A DNA stretch of 64,000 nucleotides from Patagioenas fasciata. Taxonomy: Eukaryota > Chordata > Aves > Columbiformes > Columbidae. Position 1 is the stretch's first letter. Every line of letters begins with the position of its first letter. This document shows, piece by piece, positions 41,501-53,300 of this stretch. Under the pieces are notes generated by a model that ran no database searches, had not been told where the DNA came from, and worked only from the letters and a program-made list of their open reading frames with translations. The DNA is taken from the NCBI RefSeq assembly GCF_037038585.1, contig NC_092560.1, positions 58,397,049-58,461,048 of the forward strand, read 5' to 3'. A program made the translations under genes and the position numbers.

Positions 41501-44500
41501 TTTACTTCTGTGGAGGGAACAACTGCATGCCCTGTAACAGTGAAGAAACCTAATCAAGATTAGAAACTTGGAAAGAAATAGACCTCTGTTATACCAGATA
41601 TTTATGGGAAAAGACCAGCATAATCAGTCAGGAATCACTTCAGCTTGTGAGGAAATCTAATCCATTTCACTGTATGAGTCAGACTACTGGACAAGTGTAC
41701 TATTGCTTAAAATATTTATTCTTAGCATTTGAGCTACTTGTGTTTCTATCTCTTGTATTCTGACTGAAAGGCTTTTTCAGAGGCCTATGTATCTCCCTCA
41801 CTATGAATATCTTCAATGCCAACTGTATTTGTGGCTGCTTAATTCTTGTTGTTGGATCAGTATTGATCTTTTCTGATATCCACTGCTTATGCAATTAGCT
41901 GATTTGCAGCTGTTATATTCTGCTAAACTGTGCAAATCCCATACCTAGTTTTTGAGATAGTCAGGAAAGTGCCTGAGCAGTTCTTCTCCATCTGTATTTA
42001 AGACAGATGAATTATAACCAAACATGGTTTTCAAATTCTAATTGAATGCTGTTTCAGAAGAAATTATTGTCAGGTGGCTGAAAGTGTTAAAGCCTTTGGA
42101 AAGACTTGACTAGGTCACCGTAGGAAGCAGACATTATTTTCCCCTCATATTTTGAACAGACAAGGTCTCAGCTCATGGGAGTTCAACTTCTGCAAGTGCA
42201 TGACTTGGAAGTCATTACTGCAGGCATTTCCATCTCTTCTCTTGCTTCAGTCTTTAATAGTTGTTTCGCAGGCAGAACTGGCTGACCATGGTGTTCTACT
42301 GTATCAAAGAATTACCAGCTTTGTCAGCAGTACATACAGTAGTTATTAATTAGTGGTGCTGGCATGTGCACTGCATAACACTAGCTCATTGGCTTTGTCC
42401 TTGAGATTAGCCTACTGGTAACCTCTTCCCAACCTTACAATTCCTGTCAAACATACCTGTTGTCATCTTCCCTTTGGGCAAGTTCTCCACTGTCTCCACT
42501 GTGTTACAATTGGCTGGGAAGAGGGAGAATATATCAGGGATGCTTTTTGGTGTTGTCATAGGGGAAGTATTCAATAGAGAGCCTTTAATGACCCTCTGTC
42601 ATCTCCACTCCTTACTTAAAAGGATTATTTAAAAACTCCCTAATTTCTTCTACTTTCATAAAAAACTGAGCCCAACTAATTTTTACGAATTCTCCTTTTC
42701 AATGTGCCAAATGCTGCCCTTAGGAATTGTAGCTTATTAGGGGGGGGAAACAGATATTTGTAGAAAAAGCAGAGCCTTTCCTTTAACTTACTGTGGCACC
42801 ACATGACTTTGGCAGATGAACAGGGTTACATTTCCCAGTGATTTGCTGGTGAATCTTTGCTACTTTTCCTTGAGAAACTACTTTATACTTTTATGTGGGT
42901 AAACCCTCTAGCAAGGAAGTACTCTACCCCCTATACTACTATTAAATTTTTTTCTTCAGTAGTATCCAAGAAGTTGGAGACCTTGACACTAATGATAGTT
43001 GTACCATTATAAAGGCAAATGTAATTTGTTGGTTTTGGTCCTATCCAGTACTTCTCTGCCAGGAGGTCTCACATTTAAGAAATTGCTGCTATGATGCAAA
43101 AACTTATTGCCGTCTTTTGAAATTATGGTATCTTTCAGGGGGAAAAGGAACATGTCTATCACAAATATAAGGAAAACCCTGCTGTTGTAGGCTTTGCTGC
43201 TTCCATCATGCCTATGCCAGTTCATCTGCCTGTTTGTCCTTCTTGTACTAATGAAAAAGCCAAACTGTATTTTTCCATGTTTCTGCATTGTCTTTGTGGC
43301 AGGGAGACTTGTACTGCAGAAAGTACTAAAGCTATAGATTTGAAATCACTTGGATTTGATTTTAGAAATTAGGTTTGTTTTTAAAAAACAAAGCTAAAAT
43401 CCTCCCCTACCAAACTTTACTGGTTCATTTAAAATGGAATAAAATCCCTCTAAGTATGGTCAGAAATTTAATAGCCTAACTTGCCAGAATCAGTAGAGCT
43501 GCTGCCCATCTCATTTGACTTTGCCTTTTCTCCCCTCTCCCGACACCTAATTGTGAAGCTGATCTATGGGTGCTTGAAAGAAGTAAATTAAACCTGCTGT
43601 ATGGAGCATGTTCTGAGGGAGTTGGTATTAACATTGGAGAGTACTTTGACTGAAAAGATATGAAAAGCCAGTCCTGGCATGTTTTTTCAGGCTAATAACT
43701 GCCTTGGACTGAGCAAAGGTAAATTACAAATGTTGTACTTCTGTGACTTTTTTAGTTTAACAGTGTGAATCTGATCGATTTTACTGTAATCTGGATATTT
43801 AGAAATTCAAACTTCTATCTCAAGCTTCTGTAGAGCAGGTCCCCTTTCAGCACTGAAATGTGTGGAGAGCAGCAATAAGAAAAGAAATGACTCATAGAAT
43901 TACTTTTAAAATCTGTTATACAATTGGAGGTAACTCCATGAAGTTTAATATATAAGCTTTTTTTAGCAGTATTGTATCTCAAGGCATAGCTTTTCCAACT
44001 AATTGTTACTTCAAACCAGGTAGATACCTAGAACTTTTAAGACTCATGCTGTCTTACCTAAGTTTTGCTAGTTATGACTTCTGGAAACTGTTACTGAGGT
44101 TTTTGTTCTTAATTAGCAAAGTCGGTTTGGTTTGCAATAGAGTAAAAGAGGTGGAAAGAAATTAAGAAAGAGAAGACACTAACTTTGGCTAGTTCTTACT
44201 TGCTTAAAAAGCAAAACAAAATCTACCTTTGAGCTGTTTGGTGTTTTGTTTGCATGATCTTGGTACAGGGAGGTGCCACAAGCAATTATGGACTAATTAC
44301 ATCATAATTTCAATATTGCTGAAGGGTGAGCACACATTTCAAGCAGATTTTTTTTTTTAATGGAAAAGCACATTTCATCACTGTGTGAGAGACTTTGTTC
44401 CCATTATCTATATAACATTGCTTTCAGTTTCTGATTTAGCAGCAGGTAATTACATTTTAAAAAAAGCCACCATGCTACCCCTGCCAACACCTGAATAACC

Positions 44501-47500
44501 CCAGCACTCTGAAAACTTTCTCTCCCACCTTGAGAAGCTGCAATGTTCTGGTGTGGGTGGGAGGAAATGAGGACTAAGCCACCATGATGCCATATTCATT
44601 GAGCAGATCTTTGAAAAAGATGATGCAGAGCTGATAATGTGATGTCAGTGACACCACCTAAATAGCATAGTTAGTATTTGTGGCAGTGTGCTGAGCTTGT
44701 GATAAGGTTTTCTAGGCTGAACTTTTTGTGGGAAACTTCTTTACCGTGATGACCAAAACTAGCTGCTCTAGAAAAGCAAACCTGTAAATAATGACAAAAC
44801 TATGCCTCATTCTCCAGTTCTGGAGATCTATAAAATATACTTTTCTTAAATATACAGGTTTGAATCTTGGTGTTAGTATGTGTGCAGGGCAAAAGATGTT
44901 TTCATTCCATATGCGTTTCATAGAATAAATGGTGTTGGAAACACACCGTGCCATTCTGTTGACAAGCCACCTTCCTTCACCATGACTGCATGTTGCTTCT
45001 GCCTTGTCTCTTGCACAATTAGCTAAATAGTAAACAACTGGTGACAGATTGTGACATGCTGTCACAACACAGTACAAAGGGAGGGTGGAAATGAGGGCTG
45101 GGCTGCAGGGTTTTTCATAAACCCTGCTATTCTTACTATTAGGAGAAAAGGAAGAGGGATTTTTTCCTGGGAGGAAAGGCTGTGTTTTGCCACTTTTACT
45201 GCAGATTCCAGCTCCTGGGCTCTGCTGACTAGTGTCTGAATGGTTCAGTGTTTTGATGAGGCTCTTAGCCTGTCCTGCTGTCCTTCTGCTTTGTTGGTGT
45301 GCTTGGACAGCTTCCAAAGCTAGGTCACTGCTAGTCCTGCTGGCATGGGACTGGAAACAACCCCTCCTCACACTGGCAGTGTTTCTTCTGCCATGTCCAG
45401 CAGGGAGATTTTGCATGCTATTTATTGATTTTTATAACTGTAACACTATGGAAGACATTTGGTTCTTTGCAACAGGCTTAGCTGGAATACATGGGCACTA
45501 TGAAAACTGGAACAAAGCTGTATCCTTCGTGAGAGGTTACTTCAAGGAAATTTTCACTTTATGTACCATTAGGATTGCTGTTTGTTCTTCTGCATCTGTT
45601 TTCAAACGGAAGCATGTTTTGTTAAGCAGTCACTTTATGGTGTGAAGAACAAAATCCATAACAAATGCTCGGTAAAACCACAGTATGTCTCCTTTGTGAT
45701 GGATCCAGGAGTCAGGCTTAGTTTGGAGGAGGACGTTCAAGTGGAAGATGGTGAAAAGGACCCCGTATCTCTTTCTTTTTTTTCTCTTTGTAAATCCTGA
45801 CTGTGTAACTTAGTGTTTCTCTTGTCTTCCCTAACAGTTCTTGTATTGCTTGGTTGGTATCTTTTTTGTCCTTTATTTTTTCTGCTGTTGTCCCTTCTGT
45901 TCTTCCCATGTTTACTTGCGTTCATAGACATTTATTTGGGGGTAGCTTGTGTGTCTATGGAAAGGAAGAGGCAGGCTATGCCTTGACACAGGGGTCCTGA
46001 GGAGAGAACTGAGATTATAGTAGCATCCTTCTCTGGCAGGTGAGGAGGAAAGGAAGCAGGGAGGCTCTTTTTAATCCTTCTGATCTCCTACTGGTAGATA
46101 AGGAGTGTCTCCCATCAGATAATTTTTGTTGTCTGACTCTAAATTGGTATGCATTTTATGTGCAATACTGTTGGATTTTGAGCACAAAATCAAGTGCTTT
46201 AAAGCATTTTAATGTCACTGGGCTGTACATCCCTAAGTTAAAGAAGGTTTTGAGCTTTTTAAAGCTTTGCTGTTCAAATGACTAGTTTTGGTTAGCATTG
46301 CAGATCTCTTGTGACACAGCACAAAGCATTGAGCACCTTAGTCTTGTGTTCTGTTGTGTTTAGGAGGCTTCCTCTTTTATGGAAGAGGGGGAAATTAATA
46401 TCCATGTCCTGAGGTGCTAGGGCTTGTGCAGCGACCACATTGTTCTGGTGTGTGTGGAAGCAGTGGGACTGCATGCATGTGTAATTTTTCCTTTTTTCTT
46501 TATCTCTTCCTGAAAACTCCCTCTGCACTTGCACTCCCTGAGAAGCACCTCTTTTCTGCTTTCATGAAATGCAGTTTATGCTCTTCTGATGTCCAAAGCT
46601 GTCCAGAGAAGGTATAAAGGGGCAACTCTTGCTCATTGGAATAAAAGGAATAGTTGATAATGGTGCTAATTGTGGCAGTAGCTCCAGACTGAGCAACTCA
46701 GTGATTGTCACTGAACTGTTTACTCAGTCATGGTTTCGGCATGCTTCCAGACTCAGTATGCCACAAATGCAGAGGCGAGAGGAATCCTGCCCTGCTCTCC
46801 ATCATTCAGCAGTCCTTCCTGGGAGCTGCAGAGACAAGCCGGTGGTCACTGGCCAAAGGAAGCGCATCGCCTTCTAACTTGCTGCATGCATGTTCCTCTT
46901 CATGCACTTCTCTTCGGACATGTGGGGGTATAATCATCACCACAGTTTGTGTTGCTTTTGTAATGTATTTTTTATTCCTTTTTGCTAGCTGGCTTGCCTT
47001 TTGCAATTCTCAATTCAAGACGTATCCCCTTCCAGAGAGGAGTTTTCTGTAGTGATGAATCCATCCGGTATCCATACAAAGAGGACACCATTTCTTATAA
47101 GTTGTTAGCAGGAATAATTATTCCTTTCAGTATAATTGTTGTAAGTTAAACTTTTCTTCATTGCATTTGATTTCGATGGGGGCTGGGGAAGAGGGAGGAG
47201 GGGCAAGTTGTTAATGCAGACTTCTAAAACTATATTCTGTAAGATTTCCCAGCTTTTAAATAATGTATTTAGACCAGGTGCTAAAGTGGTAGAAATGGTG
47301 TTTTGGCAAGAATAATTAAAAGGTTTTATTTAATTGAGATCAAACAACTAGAATTACAGAACAGAGAAAGAATACCTTGTAAGTATGGTGGCATATTTTG
47401 TAGTCTGAGAGATAAAAACTTCTTCCCTTACCATATCAATTAAGAATAACATTAGCATATTTTAAATTACTGTCTCAAGCTATTCTGTTTTGGGAGCTAC

Positions 47501-50386
47501 TACTTTCATCTCCCTCTTTGACCACAGCTCCTTGCTCAGCTGAACTGAGTCAAGCATATAATACTTAAGATTTAATTACATGCTATCAGCTGAGCTAGCC
47601 TAATAGCTTACTATGGACAAAAGGGGAGGTCTCAGTATTGCCCTGTCCCTTGCCATCTCTAGTGGCTTGCCTGAAGCAGGGTAAGCTAGTGAAATTCCTT
47701 AACCTGGCAGAAAACAGCAGCTTGCTTTGAGGCAGGCCGAGTGAAACGGGTCCTGGAAGAATACATATAAATGCTGAGGCAGGAGCGGAGAGGGAGGTGG
47801 ACCTCCTCATCAGAAGGCTATTTTGTGTCCTAAGTCTGACAGGGCTGTGCTTTAGTTCCAACAAAGTCCCTGGTTGGATGTGCTGGAAAGCCTCAGACTC
47901 CTCTCATGGCTCTGTGCTGGATGACATCTGAGTTGATCAGAGCTATGTTTTGAGCAGAGTTTAAACTCTTACATGCCAAATAAGATTTTTGGGTGTATAA
48001 ATATTTATCCAAGTATATTTTGGGAATCAAAGCTAGGAAAGGAGCAGCTAAATGTAAACCTCAGTATTGGCCAGCTGTTTCTCTGGGTTAATGGGTTAAA
48101 ATCAGGAGGGATATTATTGCAATATAACTCTTTCTTGCTTAAGGACTGTATGGATTTTTATCTAGGTTCCAGCATAAAGATCCACTTGTAGCTTATGTTT
48201 GCTTTTGGATGGCTTTTTTTTTTTTTCCCCAACAGTAGAAATTGTGGGCTGGGAGTCAAAACTGTGATTACCTAGTTTTCCTGGAAAAAAACTACTTAAA
48301 ACTTTACAGTGACAATTCTGAAGCACATAGAACTTTCTTTGTTTTTGTCTATTCTATTAAATTTCAAGTGGTTTGTGCTAAAATTTAGATCCTGCCTTTT
48401 AAGATAGGACTGTTTTTCGCCCTGTAACTACCATTGGTAGTCAATATTGCCAAAGAGCAGCAGTATTTGGTCTCAACTTAAGTCCATCTACCTCATTTCT
48501 AGCAGTGGTTAAAACATATGAGTGAGGAAGAAGAGAACAGAATAGGCAAAGATTGATGTTTTGCCCTCAGTACTTTGCTACCAGCTGTTTGCAGCTCAGG
48601 GACTTCCCAAGTCAGAAAAGGCTTCAGTGAATATAGTAATTTTTAATGGATATATTTCCTTTGAATTTATGCAGTCTCCATATGAGTGTGTATGAACATT
48701 TAACTGAAAAAAAAATTACTTTAGCAACATCAGAGGCCACCTTTTAGTTGTGAAACAAGGCTTTCCTGCCAATATTGCTTTTATGTCAGATGATAAAAGC
48801 AAATGTGGGTGTCCTTTATTCAGTGGTCAGTCAGATTATCAAAGATGAATACTCTTTCATCTGCATCCAGTGAAGCAGCTGCATTGACATCACTTAACTT
48901 TTTATCACCTCAGCTGAGATAGGTGACCTTCTTGTAGGTTTTGCAGCAGTGTTCTTTAAAAGGGATTAATTATTTACCAGTCATGACTGTGATGTTTCTG
49001 TTCAACTAGCTTCATTAGGAGATTATTCTCCAGGTTAGGTAGATACTGTATAAGAGCTTACCGACATCTACTTGACTGAAAACTTTAATAGCTTTACTCT
49101 GTTCGGGCGTTTCTCTGCTTCAGTCCATGTTTCAGTGAGGTGCGGAGTGTAAAACTTCAGTGTCGCCCATCTGATGGGATTGTCTGTTTGCCTTAATGTG
49201 CAAAGCTGCCAACAGCTACTTTGTCTGCCCAGGTGTCAGACTGTCTGATAACCGCTTCATTCACCAAAGCTCTGCTTGTTCAATCTTTACAGGATTTTTA
49301 AAGATCCCTTCACAAATGCATACAGCCCACCCCCATCTGATCATCTGTATGAGCTGAGTCTTTCTGCACAAAATGGAATAATCTGGTTCATATCCAGCCT
49401 GTCTGGGGTGAAGTTTTGTCCTTGGTTTAAGGAAGCTCGCTCTTTCTGCAAAAGAAAGTTGCAGGAAAACAAAACTAAATCTGCTTTCCCGTTAACACTT
49501 AATGCACACTTAAAGCATATACTTCAGACATGCAGGGTGAAAATCCTTGGAAATACCTCAGTCGTGTCTGTTGCTCACTACTTTTGTTAGGGGTCTTTTT
49601 TGGCCCTAAAGATTTTAATTTTCTGGAGAAACAGGTCATTTCTTTGTTTAAATAACTGACATTTTACATCCAGAAATGAAGTTTGGACCCTTCAGAATAG
49701 TCTTTGGCTTCATAAGAACCCCAACAATTTTATGACAAAACAGAAGAATTTGGCTTAGCAGAAGTTCAGCTGAAGAAGACTGTATGTGGAAAAAAAATGT
49801 AATACTGGATAAGATATTTATAGCTAGGACCATGTCAAATATTATGAAATCATTATTTTAATAAATATTCTGAAAATCAATAATATTAAGTTCAAAATGA
49901 AGCAGGGTAAAGTAAAAGGCTTTTTCTTCTACGGAAGTGTTTAAAGTTAGGGCGTGGTTACCACTGACTCTTGGAAAACTTAAATTTGCCATCTTATGTT
50001 TAAAAAAAAAATATTCTGAAACTACATATCTGAGTATTAACAACTATGGAGTTATCTTATTAAGCTATTATCCTTGTTTAACTGTTGTCCTTATTTCTCT
50101 TTCAGATAATCCTAGGAGAGACTCTCTCTGTCTTTTATAATAATTTGCACTCAAATTCGTTTGTCAGAAATAACTACGTAGCCACTATTTACAAAGCCAT
50201 TGGGACCTTCATTTTTGGAGCAGCTGCCAGCCAGTCCCTGACAGACATTGCCAAGTACTCCATTGGCAGACTGCGGCCTCACTTCCTCGCCGTGTGCCAG
50301 CCCGACTGGGCGCGAATCAACTGCAGTCTTGGTTACATTGAGAACTTTTCTTGTCAAGGGGATAAAGCAAAAATCAATGAAGGAAG
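16998..50386 (+). CDS. PLPP1: PLPP1 (phospholipid phosphatase 1), 5' part of gene, exons 1, 2a/2b, 3
   Basis: This is a multi-exon gene for an integral-membrane lipid phosphatase. The family dephosphorylates phosphatidate, lysophosphatidate, sphingosine-1-phosphate and ceramide-1-phosphate, mostly at the outer face of the plasma membrane. Joined exons 1, 2b and 3 encode residues 1-163 plus a split Arg codon, in register with the 284-residue mammalian protein; using 2a adds one residue. Visible parts are TM1 (exon 1/2 junction), the first outer loop with its QRG-x-F-C motif, TM2 (2b/3 junction), TM3 (about 95-115) and the first catalytic motif K-x6-RP (K120, R127, P128). The SGH and SR-x5-H motifs belong to later exons that I could not find before 64,000, so the gene is truncated by the window edge. 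All junctions have GT/AG borders. Gene identity is very secure; membrane topology is taken from the family. Confidence 0.96.
19470..19538 (+). mobile_element. CR1 LINE 3' end fragment
   Basis: The run containing GACTAGTTATCTCGAGAGG, TTCCTTCCAACCCTTGAAC and ATCCTGTGATTCT follows the typical CR1 3' terminus, ending near the family's ATTCTRTG-type tail. Only the last 70 or so bases are recognisable, as is usual for 5'-truncated CR1 copies. The 5' limit is uncertain. Confidence 0.7.
24780..24853 (-). mobile_element. Possible hAT-type DNA transposon end
   Basis: Read on the minus strand, this segment starts CAGGGGTGTCAAAGTCATTT and continues GGGGGCCACATCAGCCTCAC. That is the look of an hAT-superfamily terminal inverted repeat seen in vertebrate interspersed repeats. 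I did not find the partner end nearby, so the element is either truncated or the match is to another old repeat. The assignment rests on memory of the motif, not on an alignment. Confidence 0.35.
33117..33271 (+). CDS. PLPP1: PLPP1 alternative exon 2a (variant-2-like)
   Basis: This 155-nt exon follows a T-rich tract ending CCCCCAACAG and is followed by the donor GTAAGT. It encodes residues 20-71: the end of TM1 ([10 protein letters not shown]), the outer loop with PYQRGFFC, and the start of TM2 ([14 protein letters not shown]). It resembles the alternative second exon of mammalian PLPP1 transcript variant 2 and aligns with exon 2b (shared AGLP, QRG-x-FC and KYP/RYP-type positions), so the two are ancient tandem exon duplicates. 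The start phase matches exon 1 and the end falls on a codon boundary, as exon 3 requires. It is one codon longer than exon 2b. Differences fall in the membrane segments and first outer loop, not in the catalytic motifs. Confidence 0.93.
37160..38430 (+). mobile_element. CR1 LINE, 3' 1.3 kb, sense to PLPP1
   Basis: This is the second half of CR1 ORF2 plus the 3' UTR, ending in the tail TCTAATTCTATTCTATGG typical of avian CR1. Reverse-transcriptase landmarks are visible in order: [12 protein letters not shown] near 37,287, GVPQGS-like near 37,460, and the catalytic FADD box at 37,552-37,563. In-frame stops (for example a TGA near 37,267) and frameshifts break the upstream part. It is 5' truncated, and no target duplication was identified. 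It is absent from the spliced gene and would be transcribed as intron. Confidence 0.95.
37795..38352 (+). pseudogene. CR1 ORF2 C-terminal fragment (185 codons, open)
   Basis: This is the longest intact piece of the CR1 reverse-transcriptase polyprotein in the window, starting at an internal Met ([20 protein letters not shown]) and ending at a TAG. It contains [22 protein letters not shown] and HWNRLPREV, standard landmarks of the region after the RT domain. It lacks the endonuclease and the catalytic RT core and so is a relic. Confidence 0.9.
41250..41480 (+). mobile_element. Faint, old CR1-like fragment
   Basis: Phrases such as GTCTGCCCTGTTCAGTATAG and GATGAGTGTAAAGTGATGTC follow the order of the CR1 ORF2 segment around the FADD box and the following 'MEYN-KCEVM'-type region, but with heavy decay. 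This is a judgement by eye; limits and identity are uncertain. Confidence 0.35.
46989..47140 (+). CDS. PLPP1: PLPP1 alternative exon 2b (canonical variant-1-like)
   Basis: This 152-nt exon follows a pyrimidine-rich tract ending TTTTTGCTAG and is followed by the donor GTAAGT. In the frame set by exon 1 it encodes residues 20-70: [12 protein letters not shown], then PFQRGVFC in the first outer loop, [10 protein letters not shown], and TM2 ([11 protein letters not shown]). This is the canonical second exon of PLPP1. Its frame is not an ATG-started open frame; the readable ORF crossing its 5' end is in another frame and means nothing. It has the same entry and exit phase as exon 2a, 13.7 kb upstream, so the two are interchangeable. 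Confidence 0.95.
47141..50105 (+). other. PLPP1: PLPP1 intron between exons 2b and 3
   Basis: This 2,965-base intron starts GTAAGT and ends TTTCAG after a pyrimidine tract. No gene or recognisable mobile element was seen. It has a poly(T) run near 48,218 and short open frames only. Confidence 0.85.
50106..50386 (+). CDS. PLPP1: PLPP1 exon 3, carrying catalytic motif C1
   Basis: This 281-nt exon follows a TTTCTCTTTCAG acceptor and ends ...GAAGGAAG before the donor GTGAGT. It encodes residues 71-163 (variant-1 numbering) and two bases of Arg164. It contains the end of TM2 (IILGETLSV), a loop with [12 protein letters not shown]3 (about 95-115; [19 protein letters not shown]), and the phosphatase motif C1, K120-x6-R127-P128 (KYSIGRLRP, from 50,253). 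Known family roles place these residues in substrate phosphate binding. The family N-glycosylation site N142 (NCS) is present. A second sequon, N150-F-S, lies eight residues further on; human PLPP1 has YYI there and so lacks it. The exon stops before the catalytic SGH motif, so the window never encodes a complete active site. Confidence 0.97.
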
Positions 50387-53300
50387 GTGAGTCCAACTAA
50401 CCTTTATATGCTTGGCTGTAAGACCTGGGTTTTCTTTTTGTTTGTTTCTTTTTACTTGGGATGCTGAGTTTGGTATTGCTACTGTATTTTTTGTACTTCT
50501 CTTAGAATAAATTTCTTGTAACGAGTGTTAAACTTAGAGCCCTGTCTAGACACTGGGATATTTTTCTATTCAGATAATCTACAGAAGGATGCATAAGTTA
50601 TTGTGTATTCGTTTATGTGTTGGTTTTTTGGTTTTTCGTGTTTTTTTTTTTTTTTTAATAAAACGTCAGTGATGTTCAGTTTTGATTAGCTTTTATTTAT
50701 TTTTTTCTAAAATGTCTGTACATCCCAACAAAGAGAGGAATTTGAAGTCTGCCTTCAAAATTGCATGTGGAATAGCAAGGAAAACAGTTCAGATTTAGCA
50801 TGAAAACAAATAAAAACTGGATTTATCAATATAAAAGTATAGAGGACTTTTAAGAGATTCACTCTACACAGTTGTGTCATTATTAGGCATTTCATAACTT
50901 AAATACTTACCTTCCAACTCAATTGCAAAAAGATAACAGGGGAACAAAATGAAGCATCTCACATATTGGAGTTTTCTCACTGTTATAAACAACATTTGAA
51001 TGCCCTTGGAAATGCTGAAGTACATTCAGAATAATTTCTGGTGTTAGAGTTGCTTGAGCTCCCTGGAAGCTGAGCTTTAAAGGAACTCCTTGCCAGTCTT
51101 TGTCCAGAAGACCTATGTACCCTCTCAGCTAAAACTTTGTGTGTGGTTTTTAAATACATGTGTAGGTTTCGCTTGCTGTCCTCTGTGCTCCTTTGGTCTT
51201 CTAGCATGTGTCCCCTGTGGATCTCCCAGTAGTGTGCATGGACACCTCAGCAGCCGCAGGAAGATGTTGCATGTTGATGTGGTGGGGGACCAGGTCTATC
51301 CGCAAGTTCTGCACAGCAGCTGTTCAGAGGTGCCAGCAGCAGTTTGTATTTTGAATGGCTGTTGGCGACAGAGGAGCAAGTACACAGTAACAGGCAGTAT
51401 AGCAGATAGTCCTCAAATGAGCAGAACTTCAGGTAGTAAGTAGACAAGCTGTTTTCTGAGAGATTGAATTAGTGTGCTTCATGTTCAGCTCTTTTCTTTG
51501 TATTGCTAATGTTCATAATTGTGCTTAGAAGACTCATATTTACTTATTCTAAGCTATTCTGGACACTGGTTATTGGATTGACTTTCCTTGCCTGTGACTA
51601 GCTCTGTAGAATCAGAATATCTGCTAGTAAGGTATGACTTGTATTTATTGGAACAGAGATAAATGATGTGTGTCTGAAGACTTGTAATGGTCACTTTCTA
51701 TATGACTATCAACTTCAGTTTGTAATAAGACAGTACACAAAGGAGGATTTTTCACAAAATGTAGAAAACAAAAAAATTATATACAGCATGTCTGGCAGAT
51801 TCTTAAATGTTACTGACTTCTCAAAGATCTGACTTGTAGTAGAACAACCTGAATAACTGAAATAAAGATGACACTAGCCCCCCCTAAGATAACAGATTAT
51901 CTTAGTTTTAGTGTGGTAAGTTAGCAGAAGTAATGGCCAGAAACTAACTCTATAAAGTTTAAAAGAAAATAAAATTGTAACTTATAATGCAATAGATGGG
52001 AAATACTGATTTCGTTGTCTGTTGTGGTGGGGGTAAATGTTTTGACTTTCACTTCAACTCAATAAAAGTAGTATTTCTTCTTTCATATGGAAGATACTTG
52101 TACAAGTTTCAAATGGAATGAGTCTTTAAACAAAAGTGCAGACCTTCAGGTGCTTTGTGAAAGAGAATGGTGTCGCTTTCAGCATGACACTGTGGGGTCA
52201 AAACTGAAATTGGGCATAGATCTGAGTCTTCAGCTGAACTTCCTCGTGAGTCAAAAAGTATTTCTCAAATGCAAAAAGGGAAAAGGAGAAATTTTGAGTT
52301 GGTTATAATGACTAAAATGGTCCTAAAATAAAATTTTCTGTTTTGGGGAGATGCTGAAAAGCAGAGTTAGCTTATCTTCAAAGAGGGAAGATGTTTGTTG
52401 TTCTGCAAATAACATGGGGGACAATAGCATAGTAATAATTTGGATTTTGTTCTTCCCAGTGCAACTAGTGCTTTGAATCCTCAGACTTCCATATTGGAAG
52501 CGAGATCTGTCTGTCATCTCTTATCTGGTGACCTGCTAGGTTTGTATTCCCAGCTACTGTTTTGTTCCCTTTTTCTGTTGTGCCTGTTGCTTCCTAGAAA
52601 ACAATCTTAGAGGGCTCTCCTGTTTGGTCAAAGCTTGCCTTGAACTGACAGTTTCAGTGTGAGCTCACACAGTGTGGTGCTTCCACTCTCAACTGAGGCT
52701 TTTCTATGCACAGGAAGGTGTAAACAAAAAGTTAGTGAATGGTCAAAGAAGTAGGACATTGTCCTGTACAGGTGGATGTCATGGATGTAGTGACCCAGTA
52801 AATAGTTTTGGATTTCTTATGGAAATTGGGCCCTATACCTGAAAGGTTGGTTTCGATGGTCTTGGGTTGTGTGCCTACACATACCTTACAGTTAATAAGC
52901 CACTAGGAGGAGGGAGTTTGTTTGCAGTGGGTTTTGCAGTAGGTTGAAGGAGGTCAGCAGGCTCTCAAACTGTAACCCAGAGGTGAATTTCTCGATCAGT
53001 TGGATGTAACTTTTAGAGGCAAACCTATTACCAGCTATTGTCGTTTGTATAAAATAATTATGCAGGTAGAAATACCAAGAAAGAATTAACACAGGACAAC
53101 CATAATGTTGCATACAAAATCATATGATCTGAATTGAATCTGTTCTGTGTAATAATAGAACTTGAGGTTGGTTTTGAATATTTTTAGAGATTCATGCTCA
53201 GTTATCCAATCAAAAAACCTGATCTCTGTTTACTATTTTGTAATTCATACCAGGAAAACAGTGCTTCCAGTGTCAAAATTCATTGTGTGCTTCCACTATG

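Larger units (their letters stand above)
33272..46988 (+). other. PLPP1: PLPP1 intron between exons 2a and 2b
   Basis: This 13,717-base interval is spliced out together with one of its flanking exons. It contains a sense-oriented CR1 (about 37,160-38,430), a faint older CR1 scrap (about 41,250-41,480) and TGCATG hexamers at 33,400, 45,412, 46,470/46,474 and 46,883/46,887. The longest open frame is antisense, 44,712-45,416 (234 codons); it has no recognisable domain and is not called as a gene. Confidence 0.85.

Noticed and set aside
44712-45416. 234-codon antisense open frame in the intron before exon 2b
   Set aside because: No recognisable domain, composition like random DNA, and one frame of this length is not surprising in 64 kb read six ways.
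51540-51600. CTATTCTGGACACTGG, resembling the start of PLPP1 exon 4 (YSGH motif)
   Set aside because: The flanking residues do not continue as the conserved SSFSMY segment and there is no matching acceptor; exon 4 is taken to lie beyond the window.
52780-52880. Possible CR1 3' end (GAAAGGTTGGTTTCGATGGTC)
   Set aside because: Only a short phrase resembles CR1 and the expected ATTCTRTG tail is missing.
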